NCBI RefSeq assembly: GCF_000143535.2
Contig: NC_037310.1
Location: forward strand, 1,860,001 to 1,924,000
Source: Botrytis cinerea B05.10
Taxonomy: Eukaryota > Ascomycota > Leotiomycetes > Helotiales > Sclerotiniaceae
Direction of reading: 5' to 3'
Length of the DNA stretch: 64,000 nt
Shown in pieces: positions 1 to 10,798 of the stretch. The notes below the pieces were generated by a model. It saw only the letters and a program-made list of their open reading frames with translations, was not told the origin of the DNA and did no database searches. Position 1 is the first letter of the stretch; each line of letters opens with the position of its first letter. Made by a program: the position numbers and the translations under genes.

Positions 1-121
1 ACCCATCCCCACATGATAGACCGCATGTGTGCTGCAGCCTTCAGCCCTCAGGCTTCAAGGCACCTCGACTTGCAGCTCCACCCGGATCTCCGAAGTCTTC
101 ATAAAACCGATCACATCCTTC

Positions 122-999
122 TCATTCGATAGCTGGAATATACGCCACGAGCGCCTTACTCGCTCCCTCCATGCAATATTGCACAAGCTCAACCTTCTTC
201 CCATCGGGCAACAGCGCAGAGATTTGTCTGAGATCGCTGGTTCGTGGAAGATACAATGCTGTATCCATTGCCTTACATGCCTCATGAATATACTGCACAG
301 AATATGGTTGCATAGTACTCAGATCGAAGATATTTTCAGAAGTATAGCCAGGACCTCCCCATGGTGGGGATGCGAAAATGACAGTTTCTGAAGGATTAAT
401 AGAAGAGGCGTGGGTTTTAAGATACTCAAAGCAGTCACCATTAACCCAAGTTATGTTTGTGGCACCGTAGACGTATGCATTGTTTTCGGCGCAGGCGATA
501 ACCGACGGATCTTTCTCAATGGCTATGACATGGGCCCAACGGTTAGAGAGAGCGAATGCAATGGAGTTGCCGCCAGCGCCAGCGAATAGATCAATTATAG
601 TTGTTTTTGTGGGCGATGTAGAAGAGGCATAGTCCTGAGCGATTTGACTACGCATAGTTAGGGATAAATACGGACAGGTGTGCGTGTAATAAGGGAGACA
701 TACGTAGCTACAGGCTCAGGGGTAACGCCGAACCAAGCATCATCTGTCATATAGATACCATTGTCGTAGAGTGAGAACACGCTATAACGCTGCTGCCAGT
801 ATCTAACAATGTCAGCTGGATGAAAATTACATCATGACATGCAAACCTACTTGTGTAGATCCCAGGGTACTTCTTTCAAGGAGGTGTAATGCGTACAATT
901 CTCGTCCAATTCAAATTGCGCAGGGATATCGTCATCTTGGTTCTCTTCATAATCTTTCGCGGCCGCACGTCCAAACGACTTGCTGCTATTGACGACCAT
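122..999 (-). CDS. TGS1: Trimethylguanosine synthase Tgs1 (snRNA/snoRNA cap hypermethylase)
   Basis: This enzyme would transfer two methyl groups from S-adenosylmethionine to the m7G cap of snRNAs and snoRNAs, giving the 2,2,7-trimethylguanosine cap; family members act in the nucleus and nucleolus. Exons by hand: 999-851, 802-704 and 647-122, summing to 257 codons plus stop, all in frame with GT-AG introns. The N-terminal exons carry the family stretch KYWQQRYSVFSLYDNGIYM followed by DDAWFGVTPEP. The last exon holds the SAM-binding motif DLFAGAGGNSIAFA and the catalytic motif SPPWGGPGY. Length is typical of the compact fungal enzymes, which lack the long N-terminus of animal TGS1. The start at 999 gives a short acidic leader (DYEENQDDDIPAQFELD). 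An unresolved gene on the same strand ends about 180 bp upstream. The identification is secure; the exact start is likely but unproven. Confidence 0.93.
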
Positions 1000-1176
1000 T
1001 CTTAAATGTTCCTGAGCTGGAACGAGATTTTTGACTCAATTCTCCTTGCAAACCTTGTCGATGAAGCTATTGTTAGAACTGAAATTCATGAATCGAGTGT
1101 AGGGTTTGGAGGTGTACTCACTAGAGTTCTAGAGCTGTTCAACAACCCTTTCAAAATGGCAAGATTCGCTCGCTTC

Positions 1177-1817
1177 CTACTGCTCTGACGCTGAATGGCT
1201 TGCAGTATAGCCAGCAAATGACACAATCCTTTTGTCAGACAAAGGCGAGTAGATCCGGTTTAGGGACACAGGAGTGAGAGTCACGATACTAGTCTGACGA
1301 GGACGAAATTTCGAAATCGATGATCTAACAGTATCTACTTGCTGATTTGAGCCCCGTGACTTTGAGGAGCTGACTGGTTGGGTTCTGGGTCGAGAGACCT
1401 GTTTAATTTCTTGGAAAGCACTGCCCGACCGAAGAATTCTTAAACTAGAGTTCGTGCCAGTCGCGTTTTTAACGGAGGTGATATTGGTTTCCCTCTGGCA
1501 CCAATTTCAACATGTACTGCGATGCTTGAGACAACACCAGGTCCTTGTCTGACAATCACTTGGGGACGTCTTCCAGAGTTCAAAAGGCACAATGATGTCT
1601 CAGAATGAAGTAAAGAAAGAGGTTCTGGTGGACGTAGTATATCTTCTAAAGATCGTCGATTCTTCTCTTTCTGTTGCCGTGTCTGTACGTACAGGAGAAG
1701 AGTACTTTGAGACGAATCAAGATTTGGCCGATGGCAGCCAGCAGACACGAGTAGATCGCGGATTTCTTTTTCCAAAAACAAACTTCTTTTATCACTTATA
1801 CAAGCACCTTTCTTTTC
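1177..1817 (-). CDS. Unresolved spliced gene, hypothetical protein (5' end not found)
   Basis: I do not recognise this protein. Two coding pieces fit together: 1817-1560 (86 codons, basic and polar, containing LEKEIRDLLVSAGC and RQQKEKNRRSLEDILRPP) and 1494-1177 (105 codons plus stop, Ser/Thr/Arg-rich, containing SISKFRPRQTSIVTLTPVS). They join across a proposed 65-bp GT-AG intron (1559-1495) in phase 0 at both ends. The piece at 1817 directly follows a TAG acceptor, so at least one further upstream exon with the start codon is needed; I could not place it between 1820 and about 1980. The stop lies about 180 bp from the start of TGS1, and the 5' side faces the GRASP gene divergently. The intron has no clear CTAAC branch site, so a frameshifted or degenerate gene is the alternative. 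Confidence 0.4.
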
Positions 1818-2222
1818 CTACATGTAGATCCTTCAGTTTCAACCTTGTTGAACCAAATGAAGAAGATGGTAGAGAATGAGCACTCTAGTAACTCAGGTAC
1901 TATCTAGAAATGGTCAGTGACTTCAGGACCCATGATTCAATGTTTCAAACGTGAAGAATACATACAACAGTTGAATTACTACACCATCCATTCCCTCGTA
2001 CAAATTTCAAAAGGATGAAGTGAATGGTTGAAATTTGTGATGGTAGCCTTCCACACCACATGCAATTTGCAAACAAGGCGAAGGAAGCTTGGGCCATACT
2101 GTAGCTGCAAGGCTGATGATGAAAGCAAGGGTCGCACCTTGAGAACAACACGTCTCAAATGTGTTGACTGAATCTCTCCAGAGCTTCAATAAATAACCCT
2201 TTTGAGAATTATCCATTTCAAC
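1818..2222. other. Intergenic region, probable divergent promoter
   Basis: About 400 bp between the unresolved minus-strand gene and the GRASP gene on the plus strand. It should hold both 5' regions and possibly the missing first exon of the minus-strand gene. The two open frames here (1945-2216, minus) have no family resemblance and look like chance. Confidence 0.5.
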
Positions 2223-3392
2223 ATGTTCAACGCTTTGAATCGGTTTATCTCCCGATTAGATTCGGACTCTCCCACTCACCAGAACCGGGACAACCATAGC
2301 GCATTTGGATTCCAAGTTCTTAGGAACAAGACCTCAGAACTGGCGGTTGAGCCTTGGTTTGATTTTATTGTTGGAATTAATGGACGAATGATCGTGCGTT
2401 CTCTTATCTAATAATACTATTGGCATAGCTGATTAAGTTTAGGATGATTCAGATGCAAATCTGTTTGCTCAAGAAGTACGCAATTGTGCTGGAAGTTCAG
2501 TAACTCTTGGTCTCTGGAGCGCAAAGGCATAACCTCCCTCGCGATTCGTTCACATTCGACAAACTAACATATCTAGGGCCAACGTACTCGAACTATCCAC
2601 ATTCCCGTTCCTTCTGATACTCCATCCTTGGGCCTGACCCTCCAATGGACATCTCTCTCCACGGTTTCAAATATATGGCACATCTTAGACGTACCTGCCA
2701 ACTCTCCAGCCGACCTCGCGGGCCTCCTTCCTTACAGCGATTATATCCTCGGTACCCCTGAGGGAGTCTTACACGGAGAGAGTGGCTTGGGTGAATTGGT
2801 TGAGGATCACATTGGGCGACCATTACGACTCTACATTTACAACAATGAATACAATGTCACAAGAGAAGTTACTATTCACCCGAGTAGAGACTGGGGTGGG
2901 GATGGGGCTCTGGGTTGTACTTTGGGATACGGGGCGTTACATAGATTGCCAGCTCCGCTGAGCGAGCCTGTTGCGGGACCAGGAGAGACATTGTTCGAGG
3001 GAGAGAGCGCGAGGTTTTCAAACGAGGAACCTCGAGAGAATATGGGAAGTGAAAGTAATGCAAGTCAGCTCTTTATGCCAGCTGCAGTGGCACAAGAGCC
3101 AGGTGAATTTTTGGTGCCAGCTCAACTAGCGGCCCCAGTAACCACGACACCAGCAAGGAAGAAAGAGAAGAAACATGGACACAATCCGAATAACTTCATG
3201 GATGACTATTTCATGGAGGGAGAGAAAAAGAGTAGAGAGTTAGATCATGCGCCGAGCACAAAGAGTGGTGGTGTGCCTCCACCTCCTAAAGCTGGAGGCC
3301 CTCCAAGGAGCGGGACACCCAAAGCCGCAAGTCCAGCGCCCAGTCCAATACCCACAGAGACGAAAGATCCATATGATAGTGGTGTTGATTAA
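2223..3392 (+). CDS. GRH1: GRASP-family Golgi reassembly stacking protein (Grh1-like)
   Basis: Peripheral Golgi/early secretory pathway protein; fungal Grh1 binds COPII components and takes part in unconventional secretion. Exons: 2223-2393, 2443-2526 and 2577-3392, 356 codons plus stop. Two tandem PDZ-like GRASP domains fill roughly residues 1-210: the first has GFQVLRNKTSELAVEPWFDF and IVGINGRM, the second has ILDVPANSPADLAGLLP, the DYILGTPEG loop and DGALGCTLGYG. The rest is a low-complexity tail rich in Pro, Ser, Ala and Lys. The ATG at 2223 gives the usual fungal start MFNALNRFISRLD; an upstream in-frame ATG at 2202 would add seven residues. There is no N-terminal Gly for myristoylation, as in other fungi. 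Intron 2 (2527-2576) must use a GC donor to keep the conserved LWSAKGQR segment. The 3' end converges on OST2 with about 195 bp between stops. Confidence 0.93.
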
Positions 3393-3587
3393 CTGTCCCA
3401 GATAGCACTAAATGTATAGCCAGTAATTCCACATTTCTATACGCAGTCGTGACTTGGAAAAAAACAAAAAACACCCTTGTAATTCATAATAGTAGGAATA
3501 GATTCCTCCCCAGCTTTTGGTAATCCTACAGTCCCTGCCAAATCTGTCTTCCCACGCTGCATCAAAGCTCCCCTGAAATCCACACAT

Positions 3588-4220
3588 CTAATTGATGAAG
3601 TTAACGCAAAAGAAATGTAGAATCAAACTTCCAAAAACGTAATCTGCAAAAGCCCTATTTATATTGTTAGCCGTACCCCAATTCATCAAGAAATGGGACC
3701 TATATACCTCTCTGGAGAGACAGAGTTAAATTCCGCCTTGTTCTCTTCGTTCGTCTGTATGCGTAATGAAGCCGTCAAAACGAATTGTCCTACAGTTGCC
3801 GAGAATCCAGAAAGAAATGCGTTGAATGGCTATTACGATTATATTAGCACATGACTTTCCACTGACCCATACTCATTATTCTCCATTGATCGCCATATGT
3901 TCCTTCCCCACGATCCACATCCCAAAGTACAATATGGTACTCACGTAGTTGCCAGCCAAGATACAGTAGACGAATTGTAGAACCCCCACTACAACCAAAA
4001 ATGACATGAACACATCGATCAACTTTGTTCTCTGTGGTGTTTTATTGAGGTAGTTTTGCCAGATACCGATGGCTACTTGTTGGGGCGATTGATATTGCGA
4101 AGAGGATTTGGAGGGTATCTTAATGGGTGTGGAGGACGGGATAGTAGTTGTGGTAGTTGTGGTTTGTGTGGTGGGTGGTGCGATGGCAGCCGCAGCCGCA
4201 GCGTTCTTCTTTGGCGCCAT
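3588..4220 (-). CDS. OST2: Oligosaccharyltransferase subunit Ost2 / DAD1
   Basis: Small membrane subunit of the ER oligosaccharyltransferase complex that moves the Glc3Man9GlcNAc2 glycan from dolichol to Asn-X-Ser/Thr sites. Exons: 4220-3945, 3829-3708 and 3654-3588, 154 codons plus stop. The first 45 or so residues are a low-complexity leader with an Ala run and a Thr run. The DAD1 domain follows: [21 protein letters not shown] (TM1) and ILAGNY, then [20 protein letters not shown] (TM2, exon 2), the segment [14 protein letters not shown], and the final [16 protein letters not shown] (TM3). These are hallmark sequences of the family, so the call is secure. The gene starts 331 bp from the divergently transcribed TMEM14-family gene. 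Confidence 0.95.
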
Positions 4221-4551
4221 TGTTCAGAATCTAAAGGTCGTATGCGTGGGAAGGAAAGAACGTGAAATTCGTGGTGTAATTGGAAAAGTGTGAAGGTTGT
4301 GGTTGTGAATTGTGAATTTTGACTTAGAGCTCGAAGGCCACGAAGCTTGATGCGATTACTATGGGGATGCCGCTAGCGTTTACAGGGGTTTCTGCATGGG
4401 GCCAGAGCCGAGGGGTAGCTTCCATCATTCAATTGCTCTAGCTTTGTAATACTAAATAAGATATCACAGAACTGCCGAGTAGTATCGAATCATAGGAAAC
4501 ATTTCATCAATCAATCCCAATCTAAATCTAATTGAAGAACAAATCGCAAAT
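4221..4551. promoter_or_regulatory. Divergent promoter region OST2 / TMEM14-family gene
   Basis: 331 bp between two start codons pointing away from each other. No open frame of note; both 5' untranslated regions and promoters must lie here. I see no specific factor site that I can support. Confidence 0.5.
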
Positions 4552-4990
4552 ATGGTGGGTTCATGAATCTACTCCTTGACATGTACAGTTTATTGACGGT
4601 GGCTAGGGAATCGAATTGCCAGCATATATTCTTGGTGCACTCACTGCGGGTGGTGGAACGATGGGTTATGTCAGGACTGGAAGTATTCCATCTGTTGCCG
4701 CAGGCCTCACTGTTGGATCCTTGTACCTCTTGGGTGGTTATCGTATCCAAAGCCGCCTGTCTTATGGTGTTGAGTATGTCTCTTCGACCCACCGCGTATG
4801 TCCAACCATTTGCCTTTATTCCAAAGCTTACATTGTTCTTTACAGGCTCGCTCTTCTCGCGTCTGTCGTTCTTGCAGGCTCTTCTATCCCAAGAGCAATT
4901 CGCAGTCAAAAGCCTCTGCCCGCGGGTTTGAGCTTACTCGCCTTGTACGGACTGTTCACCTTCGGCAATGCATTCAGAGCGCGAAAGTAA
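4552..4990 (+). CDS. TMEM14 family small membrane protein (UPF0136)
   Basis: Four-helix membrane protein of the TMEM14/UPF0136 family; animal TMEM14C sits in the mitochondrial inner membrane and supports haem synthesis, while the fungal role is not settled. Exons: 4552-4554 (ATG only), 4607-4773 and 4846-4990, 104 codons plus stop, exactly in frame. The mature start reads MGIELPAYILGALTAGGG, then a Gly-rich turn (GYVRTGSIPSVAAG), the segment LTVGSLYLLGGYRIQ, a third hydrophobic stretch LALLASVVLAGSSIPRA and the closing LFTFGNAFRARK. The length is typical. The first coding exon would contain only the start codon: the ATG is followed at once by GTGGGT, and joining to the acceptor at 4606 restores the family N-terminus. 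An internal start would lose the conserved Glu-Leu-Pro-Ala segment. Confidence 0.88.
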
Positions 4991-5356
4991 AAACGGGATG
5001 CCAGGCCAGGCGTGTTCCAAAATTGATCAAATTTGGTGTGATGTTATACTTCAACAATGAAAATATTTCCAAGGCCTTTCACGGTAGATTTGTCATGATG
5101 TTTAAGTTGAGTTGAGTTGTTGATATGGTCTCGTCCACGAAGTACCGACACTAAACATAGCACCTACTCCATATCCGACACACCTCCCTCTATCAAGTCG
5201 ATCCATTTGTATCATTGTGGCATACATCTTATACCGGAATGTAATGCCGATACGATTTAACATTCAGTGACATCCAAACGCCCCTCTATCGTAAACCAAC
5301 GCCCTTCCCCCATGACCCAATCCCTAAGAGGTGTCTGCAAAGTCTGACTTATACCC
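4991..5356. other. Intergenic region between convergent genes
   Basis: 366 bp holding the two 3' ends of the TMEM14-family gene and CMC2. I see no further gene here. Confidence 0.5.
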
Positions 5357-5695
5357 TCATGAAGCCTCATCTATCTCTGCCCATTTCGCTTTGATTTTCT
5401 CGTTCTTGACCTTTGCGGCTTCTCGATTCGCCGCTGTTCGTGCCAGTCTTTGCGCCCTTAGACACTTGTTTACTGCTGTCTTTTTATCGTTGCACATTCC
5501 CATACATTTCCAAAGGAATCCTCTGGCATGGCATTCATCCAAAGCTGCCATGACTTCTTCGCAAGCTACTGAATATTAGAGATTGTCGAAATGGTCTGAT
5601 GAGCTTTCCCAAATGCATGTGTAGAGTTCGCAAGGGAATAAGAGGTTGAATATAGTACCTGCAGAATTATCTTTGGTCCATAAATGGGGATGCAT
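5357..5695 (-). CDS. CMC2: Cytochrome c oxidase assembly factor CMC2 (twin Cx9C)
   Basis: Small intermembrane-space protein needed for assembly of cytochrome c oxidase, imported by the Mia40/Erv1 disulfide relay. Exons: 5695-5659 and 5565-5357, 81 codons plus stop. The first exon encodes MHPHLWTKDNSA, the typical CMC2 start. Exon 2 begins in the first Cys motif. Two Cx9C pairs are visible: C-EEVMAALDE-C and C-NDKKTAVNK-C, with GFLWKCMGM between them and an additional Cys in that linker. The C-terminal tail is Lys/Ala-rich and helical. Length and motif spacing match the family. The gene is divergent from the prefoldin gene, 268 bp between start codons. Confidence 0.92.
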
Positions 5696-5963
5696 TTTGA
5701 AACTTCTTCTTGATTGTGGAATCCCAATTCGATGTTTTATTTGGGTTACAAATTATGACATTTGAGATCGTTCAAAAGTGTTCGGGATGATTCTAAGCGG
5801 TGAAAGTGGCAGTATTAATTTTAGTGGATGCCCCGCGCCCATCTTTCTAATATGATATACTGTACTTCAGTATCTACTTGCTCTTCGACTCAAACTCCCA
5901 ACCTTCTTTGAGACTCAAAGAAACGATACTTTCTCGGTCATTCCAAAGTCCTAACTTTTAAAA

Positions 5964-6573
5964 ATGGCGCAACAAATTACGGCGCGCAAGCAGCAAGGTA
6001 CATACCTCATTGCACACTGGAACTATCTATTAGCTGACACTTTATCAGAGCTCCAAAACCAGTACACAAATTACAAAAATGGTCTGCAGCAAATAGCCTC
6101 AAAGATTGGCGATGTAGAGACAGAAGCAGAGGAGCACAAGTGAGTTCCAGGCTTGTTTTACTTTACCCCCGTCTTACAGAGATTCATCATCCTCAGGGTT
6201 CGGGGTATTACATATACAAGACATACTTGGAGATTCAAATTCTCACCGCTTGAAAGCCTTATGCTCACCGTCCTAATTCAAACAGACTTGTTCTCGAAAC
6301 ACTTGAACCTCTTCCTGGTGACCGGAAGTGTTTTCGAATGATAAATGGCGTGTTAGTTGAGAGGACTGTAAAGGATGTGGTGCCGGCTTTGAAGACAAAT
6401 TCGGAAGGTCTACGGAAAGTCCTGGAGGATTTGGTCAAGCAATACAATAGCAAACAATCAGAAATGGAGAAATGGAAGGTATGAAAGGGACGATTCTTCG
6501 GTTTGATAGAAATCATTTGCTGACGAGTGTTGTTACACAGAAGAAGAACAACATCCAGGTCGTGCAGCAGTAA
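5964..6573 (+). CDS. GIM4: Prefoldin subunit 2 (Gim4)
   Basis: Beta-type subunit of the hexameric cytosolic chaperone prefoldin, which hands unfolded actin and tubulin to the CCT chaperonin. Exons: 5964-5997, 6049-6139, 6286-6478 and 6541-6573, 116 codons plus stop, all GT-AG and in phase. The protein is two helices around a beta-hairpin: an N-terminal coiled coil (ELQNQYTNYKNGLQQIASKI), the conserved hairpin CFRMINGVLVERTVKDVVP and a C-terminal coiled coil (GLRKVLEDLVKQYNSKQ). The terminal exon encodes only KKNNIQVVQQ-like residues before the stop. Length is usual for the subunit. Confidence 0.94.
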
Positions 6574-9500
6574 AAGCGTCAGCATTTGTCACATATTTTG
6601 GAGTATGGGCGTTGCATCAACAGCAAGATGGGTAAAAATCTGCTTCGGCTCATAAGGCAGTCAATGAGGAGGCAAGAGCTTGCCAGGCTATTCTTTTGCA
6701 TAATGGGGAAGCAAATATGACATACGCGGGGAAGCATTCATGCCCAAGATCTCGACTTGTCAAAATGATTCTCCTTACTAAGTTACCCCGAAGGTTGTGA
6801 TATTCTTATGTGCATCAAGAGAGTTTGTACAACGTCATAGTAACATTGGATTGCTCGTAAATCGGTGGATGAATCAAACCATCTAGACCCAAGACATCCA
6901 GTGCTCCTGCCAGTTCGAGCCTGAGTCCTGAATTATCACGGCGGCTCGCGTCTCGACGCCCAACGAGATCGCCTCGAATTGGTGTCTTTGATGCCCAATC
7001 ATAGAGGGCTGTCAGGAACGAGAGGACCCGAGACGTTCATATTTTTGGCTAAGTTCGCATGAGAAGCGCGGTGTGTTGTTCAATCACCGTCAGGCTTGCC
7101 AGAACCCTGCATCTGCAGAAATGATATCTGTTGTGGGGGTATGAAGCAGGATGATTATGGTTCACCTCGTATTTTCTCAATGGATGACGAACATGATACT
7201 TCTGCACAGAGACAGATGTGATGTCCATTTTCAGAATCGATACAACGGTGACAGCGAGCTTTGTGATATACTCATCTCTAGGTAACCTCCCCTGCTCATC
7301 CACATCTTATTGATCGAATCTCCCCTACAATAACTTGATACTGTATTGCGAATGTGGAGCAATCCGATGTGGCCTTCTCCCGCTGTGTACACGTGCAATC
7401 TTACCTGCTCATCAACGTCGATGAAACACCTTTGTGACAAAACAAAAGTAGCAGATCAAGACTTTCCTTTGACAAGGACCTACGTAGATAACATCGTAGA
7501 TACTTTCTCCGTCATCACCGTCGTCTTAATTATTCATTTAACCCACGCCTCGGACGTGACATCACGTAATACCAAGCTGTGGGAGCAAAAGTGTAGGCGT
7601 ATTTGGTGATATCAACGCACAGATGCAGTGCCTTTTGTGGGATGGCATGATGCTATTCTAAGGGGAGGGATGGTTGACAAGCAAACAATGCTTCATCGGT
7701 CGACTGAGGATGTGATGTGATGGAAGGTGCAGCTGATAGGCCGCATATATCTTGAAGAGTATTGGCCAGTTGAGTGAATCGCAATTACTTATTGCATATG
7801 GAATAATAGTAAGCCATTGGAGGGTAAAAGGCATGCAGGCCTGACACAATCACTCGATTCCCGAATCATTGCACTTGTTTTCCAATTCTATCTGAACGAG
7901 CATACCAATGACGATTTTTATTGAAGCTTCATTTATTCATTGGACAGCAGATCATGAAGGCATAGGAGTTGAATTCTCCATTCACACATCTTACCGTTTT
8001 CCGAGAGAATCCCCAAGCCGATCCCACGCCTTGCTTCTTGTACCTGACGTCTAGAAGCTCGACCAACTCTTGCGTCGACCATTCAGAGCTCGAGGTAAAA
8101 TTAATTCACATCAGGATGGAGTTTCGGCGTTCATAACAAAACAGCTTTTGGGAGTTGTCGGTTGGTATTGCACCACAATCAATCTCAACCAGAACTAGAT
8201 GCAGAATCAGTAGTAATATACATCTATTCGCATTGCTGGGAAGCTCATATACGTACGTACCTACTCAAAGCATCACATCACAGAATACATTATTGCCCAG
8301 GTACGGTGCTTGAATGTATACATATCTAAAGCTTCACAGCTGCATGGTGTCACAGATTGATAGCTACACAACACCACCTCACACTCAAGTTATTACACTC
8401 ACACTTGCACCCACGTAAGAGACTGCCACCCACACACCGTGTTTTCGTAAGTATCTATTGAATGTTCTCCCCAATATCCATCCGGCCATGACGAAAGGGC
8501 AATGGCTGTTTGCCGTACCGTAATTGCATGGGTCTACTGTAAAGAAAGCACCGAGCAGGTACAGTGTTAGAACTCAAGGAGCACTGCTACGGTTCTATCA
8601 ACATACAGGATCCCGGGCTAAGGAAATTGACCATTTATTGACTCTTGCTCGATTCTGGCGTTGAATGGTAGGAAGTAGATGGAACTGGATTGAACTGGAT
8701 TGAATTGAAATGAATTGAAATGAATCTTGCCAGCTGAGCTGTATCTCAAGGTCTGTACCCCGTACCTGTCCCTTGACTCTACCAGCTTCTTATCCGCCAC
8801 ACTTGGACTTTTCTTTTTCTGTCGTTGTGCTGGTGATTCAACCCTAAAAAGAAAGAGCCTCGGAGCTAGCTACTCTAAAATCATAGCTCCTTCCCTTTGG
8901 AACCTTATAAGGTCAAAGGCCACAACCGATCGAGCATCTACCCTCCCTCCAGCTTACCATTTGCTCCGTCCGTCGTGCTTTTTTGATTGACGTCTAGCAA
9001 CAAAGCTACATCCGTACGAGCACACAGTACCTACCTAACTTATAAAGCTACATCCACAACATCCCATACCGACGACAACCATTTACAACCATTCCTGCCA
9101 TTCCTGCCCTTCCTACCATCTATTCCATACCCTCAATTACAAAAATACACTTAGCCATACAATCCAAAAGAACCCTTCTCGGCCATTCCTTCCCTCGTTC
9201 ATTTATCAAACCCCACGTTTCTATCTTTCCCACCCACGCGCATCCTTTATTTATTGTCTTGCAGATTTCATAAACATAGAAACACAAGGCGCATTCGTGC
9301 AGGAAGTCTTTGAATATCTCCGACCTCGAACGAAAGTGGGTAAGCTTTCTTTACCATTTCATACCAAAAATTCTCTACCCACCCTTCTATCCCCGAATTT
9401 TTGTAAACCCTCTGACGCGATTTATGCAGTAGGATACCTGCAGCTCAGCCCAGAAAGTGATACCCTTTCAAAGGACCCTGGTTTCATACGGAGGCGTACC

Positions 9501-9720
9501 CCCATTCACTCGCGTTTTCCGGCAACATCCAGCTAGGTAGCGTAAGCACATTGGGAAAAGAAGGCTGTCTGCTCGAGGGTCAACGCAAGTCAACACGCAG
9601 AACGCATAACTGCGAGATCGCAAGGCTTTACGACGTGTCCTACACATCATACGGCCGACGTGGCAACCAAGGAATTTTGAGGAAGCGGCTATCCGACACC
9701 TGCACCTACCCAAATACATC
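6574..9720. other. 3.1 kb gene-free region with long hapC upstream/leader sequence
   Basis: No frame longer than about 90 codons has family resemblance, and I see no tRNA or transposon-like structure. The right part (about 8.4-9.7 kb) becomes pyrimidine-rich on the plus strand, which is common in fungal promoters and leaders, and is probably the hapC promoter and 5' untranslated region. A plausible 5'UTR intron lies at 9340-9429 (GTAAGC donor, GCAG acceptor). A short 10-bp-period repeat is at 8681-8725. Confidence 0.5.
8681..8725. repeat. 10-bp period minisatellite
   Basis: Four and a half units of a 10-base period: GGAACTGGAT, TGAACTGGAT, then TGAATTGAAA twice and TGAAT. Non-coding, about 1 kb upstream of hapC. 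Confidence 0.8.
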
Positions 9721-10798
9721 ATGTCCAATTCCCCTCCAAAGGAAACGGACGTTGAACAAGGAGTCTCGCCAGATGACACGGATGCACAAATGAATGAACA
9801 TACGGATCCACACGCTCCTGGAGGCTACGAGTTTGAAGTCAAAGAACAAGATAGATGGCTCCCTATAGCAAATGGTTAGTTGATGATTTCTTTTTTTCAG
9901 TCATTCACCATCTCGAATTGAATCTTGTGTGATTTCCTATATTGAAGTTTATGGTGAATGGTATCGCTTCGTTGATCGCACTAATTACACGCGCATGTCC
10001 TCGCCTTTGGACCAGTTAAGAGCTTGGAGTACAAACGTTTCAATCTAGCGGTGTCACTGTGATCATACATCCTATCATGTCTCACACTTCATCTTCTCAA
10101 TCACCGGAGACGCGAGGCGCCTCGAGGGAAGAAAAATATGATCTTGGTCATTCAGAAGCTAACATTCGTAACTTTGCGCCAGTTGCACGTATCATGAAGA
10201 CAGCTCTGCCTGAAAATGCAAAGATTGCAAAAGAGGCCAAAGAGTGCATGCAAGAGTGTGTCAGCGAATTCATCTCTTTCATCACAAGCGAAGGTATGTC
10301 TCGGTCTGAAATTCGAGATCAATTTTTGTCCTGTTCTAATTGTCCTATCACAGCTTCTGAGAAATGTCATCAAGAGAAGCGCAAGACTGTCAATGGAGAA
10401 GATATCCTTTTCGCCATGACCTCTTTGGGGTTCGAAAATTATGCCGAAGCACTCAAAATTTACCTATCAAAATATCGAGAAGTGAGTCAAGTCACTTAAT
10501 TCAAATGTCCTTTAGCATCTACCTATGATCCATGCTTACTGGGCCAACCATGTACAAGACTAACGGAAACTTCTAGCAACAATCAACTCGAGGAGATAAC
10601 CAAAATAGACCAGGAAGCTCTGGCTTTGGGCCAGCTTCTGGAGCTACTACTGCAAATGCAACTTCGGCAACGTTCCCGGTCGGAGCAGAGGGCGCCAACA
10701 ATGTTCTTGCTGGTCAACAGGTGGAAGCAGAACACGATGGCGGTGCTTACGTCTATGGTGGTGGTCACAATGGCGCTACTGGTGGAGAAGGTTACTAG
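9721..10798 (+). CDS. hapC: CCAAT-binding factor subunit HapC (NF-YB/Hap3)
   Basis: Histone-fold subunit of the heterotrimeric CCAAT-binding complex (HapB/HapC/HapE), a nuclear transcription factor that also directs iron and redox responses with HapX in filamentous fungi. Exons: 9721-9874, 10183-10293, 10354-10481 and 10577-10798, 204 codons plus stop. Exon 1 is an acidic leader ending in DRWLPIAN, the start of the NF-YB core. The core continues with [56 protein letters not shown] and [14 protein letters not shown]. The first intron is 308 bp, much longer than the others here. The tail is Gly/Ala/Asn-rich and ends in [12 protein letters not shown]. The start at 9721 is the first ATG in frame before the core. 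A long leader precedes it. Confidence 0.95.

Noticed and set aside
6905..6925. AGTTCGAGCC resembling a tRNA B box
   Set aside because: No A box at suitable distance and no cloverleaf could be drawn.
7049..7609. Several overlapping ORFs of 60-90 codons in the 3.1 kb gap before hapC
   Set aside because: No domain, no splice pattern and stops in all neighbouring frames; they look like chance.
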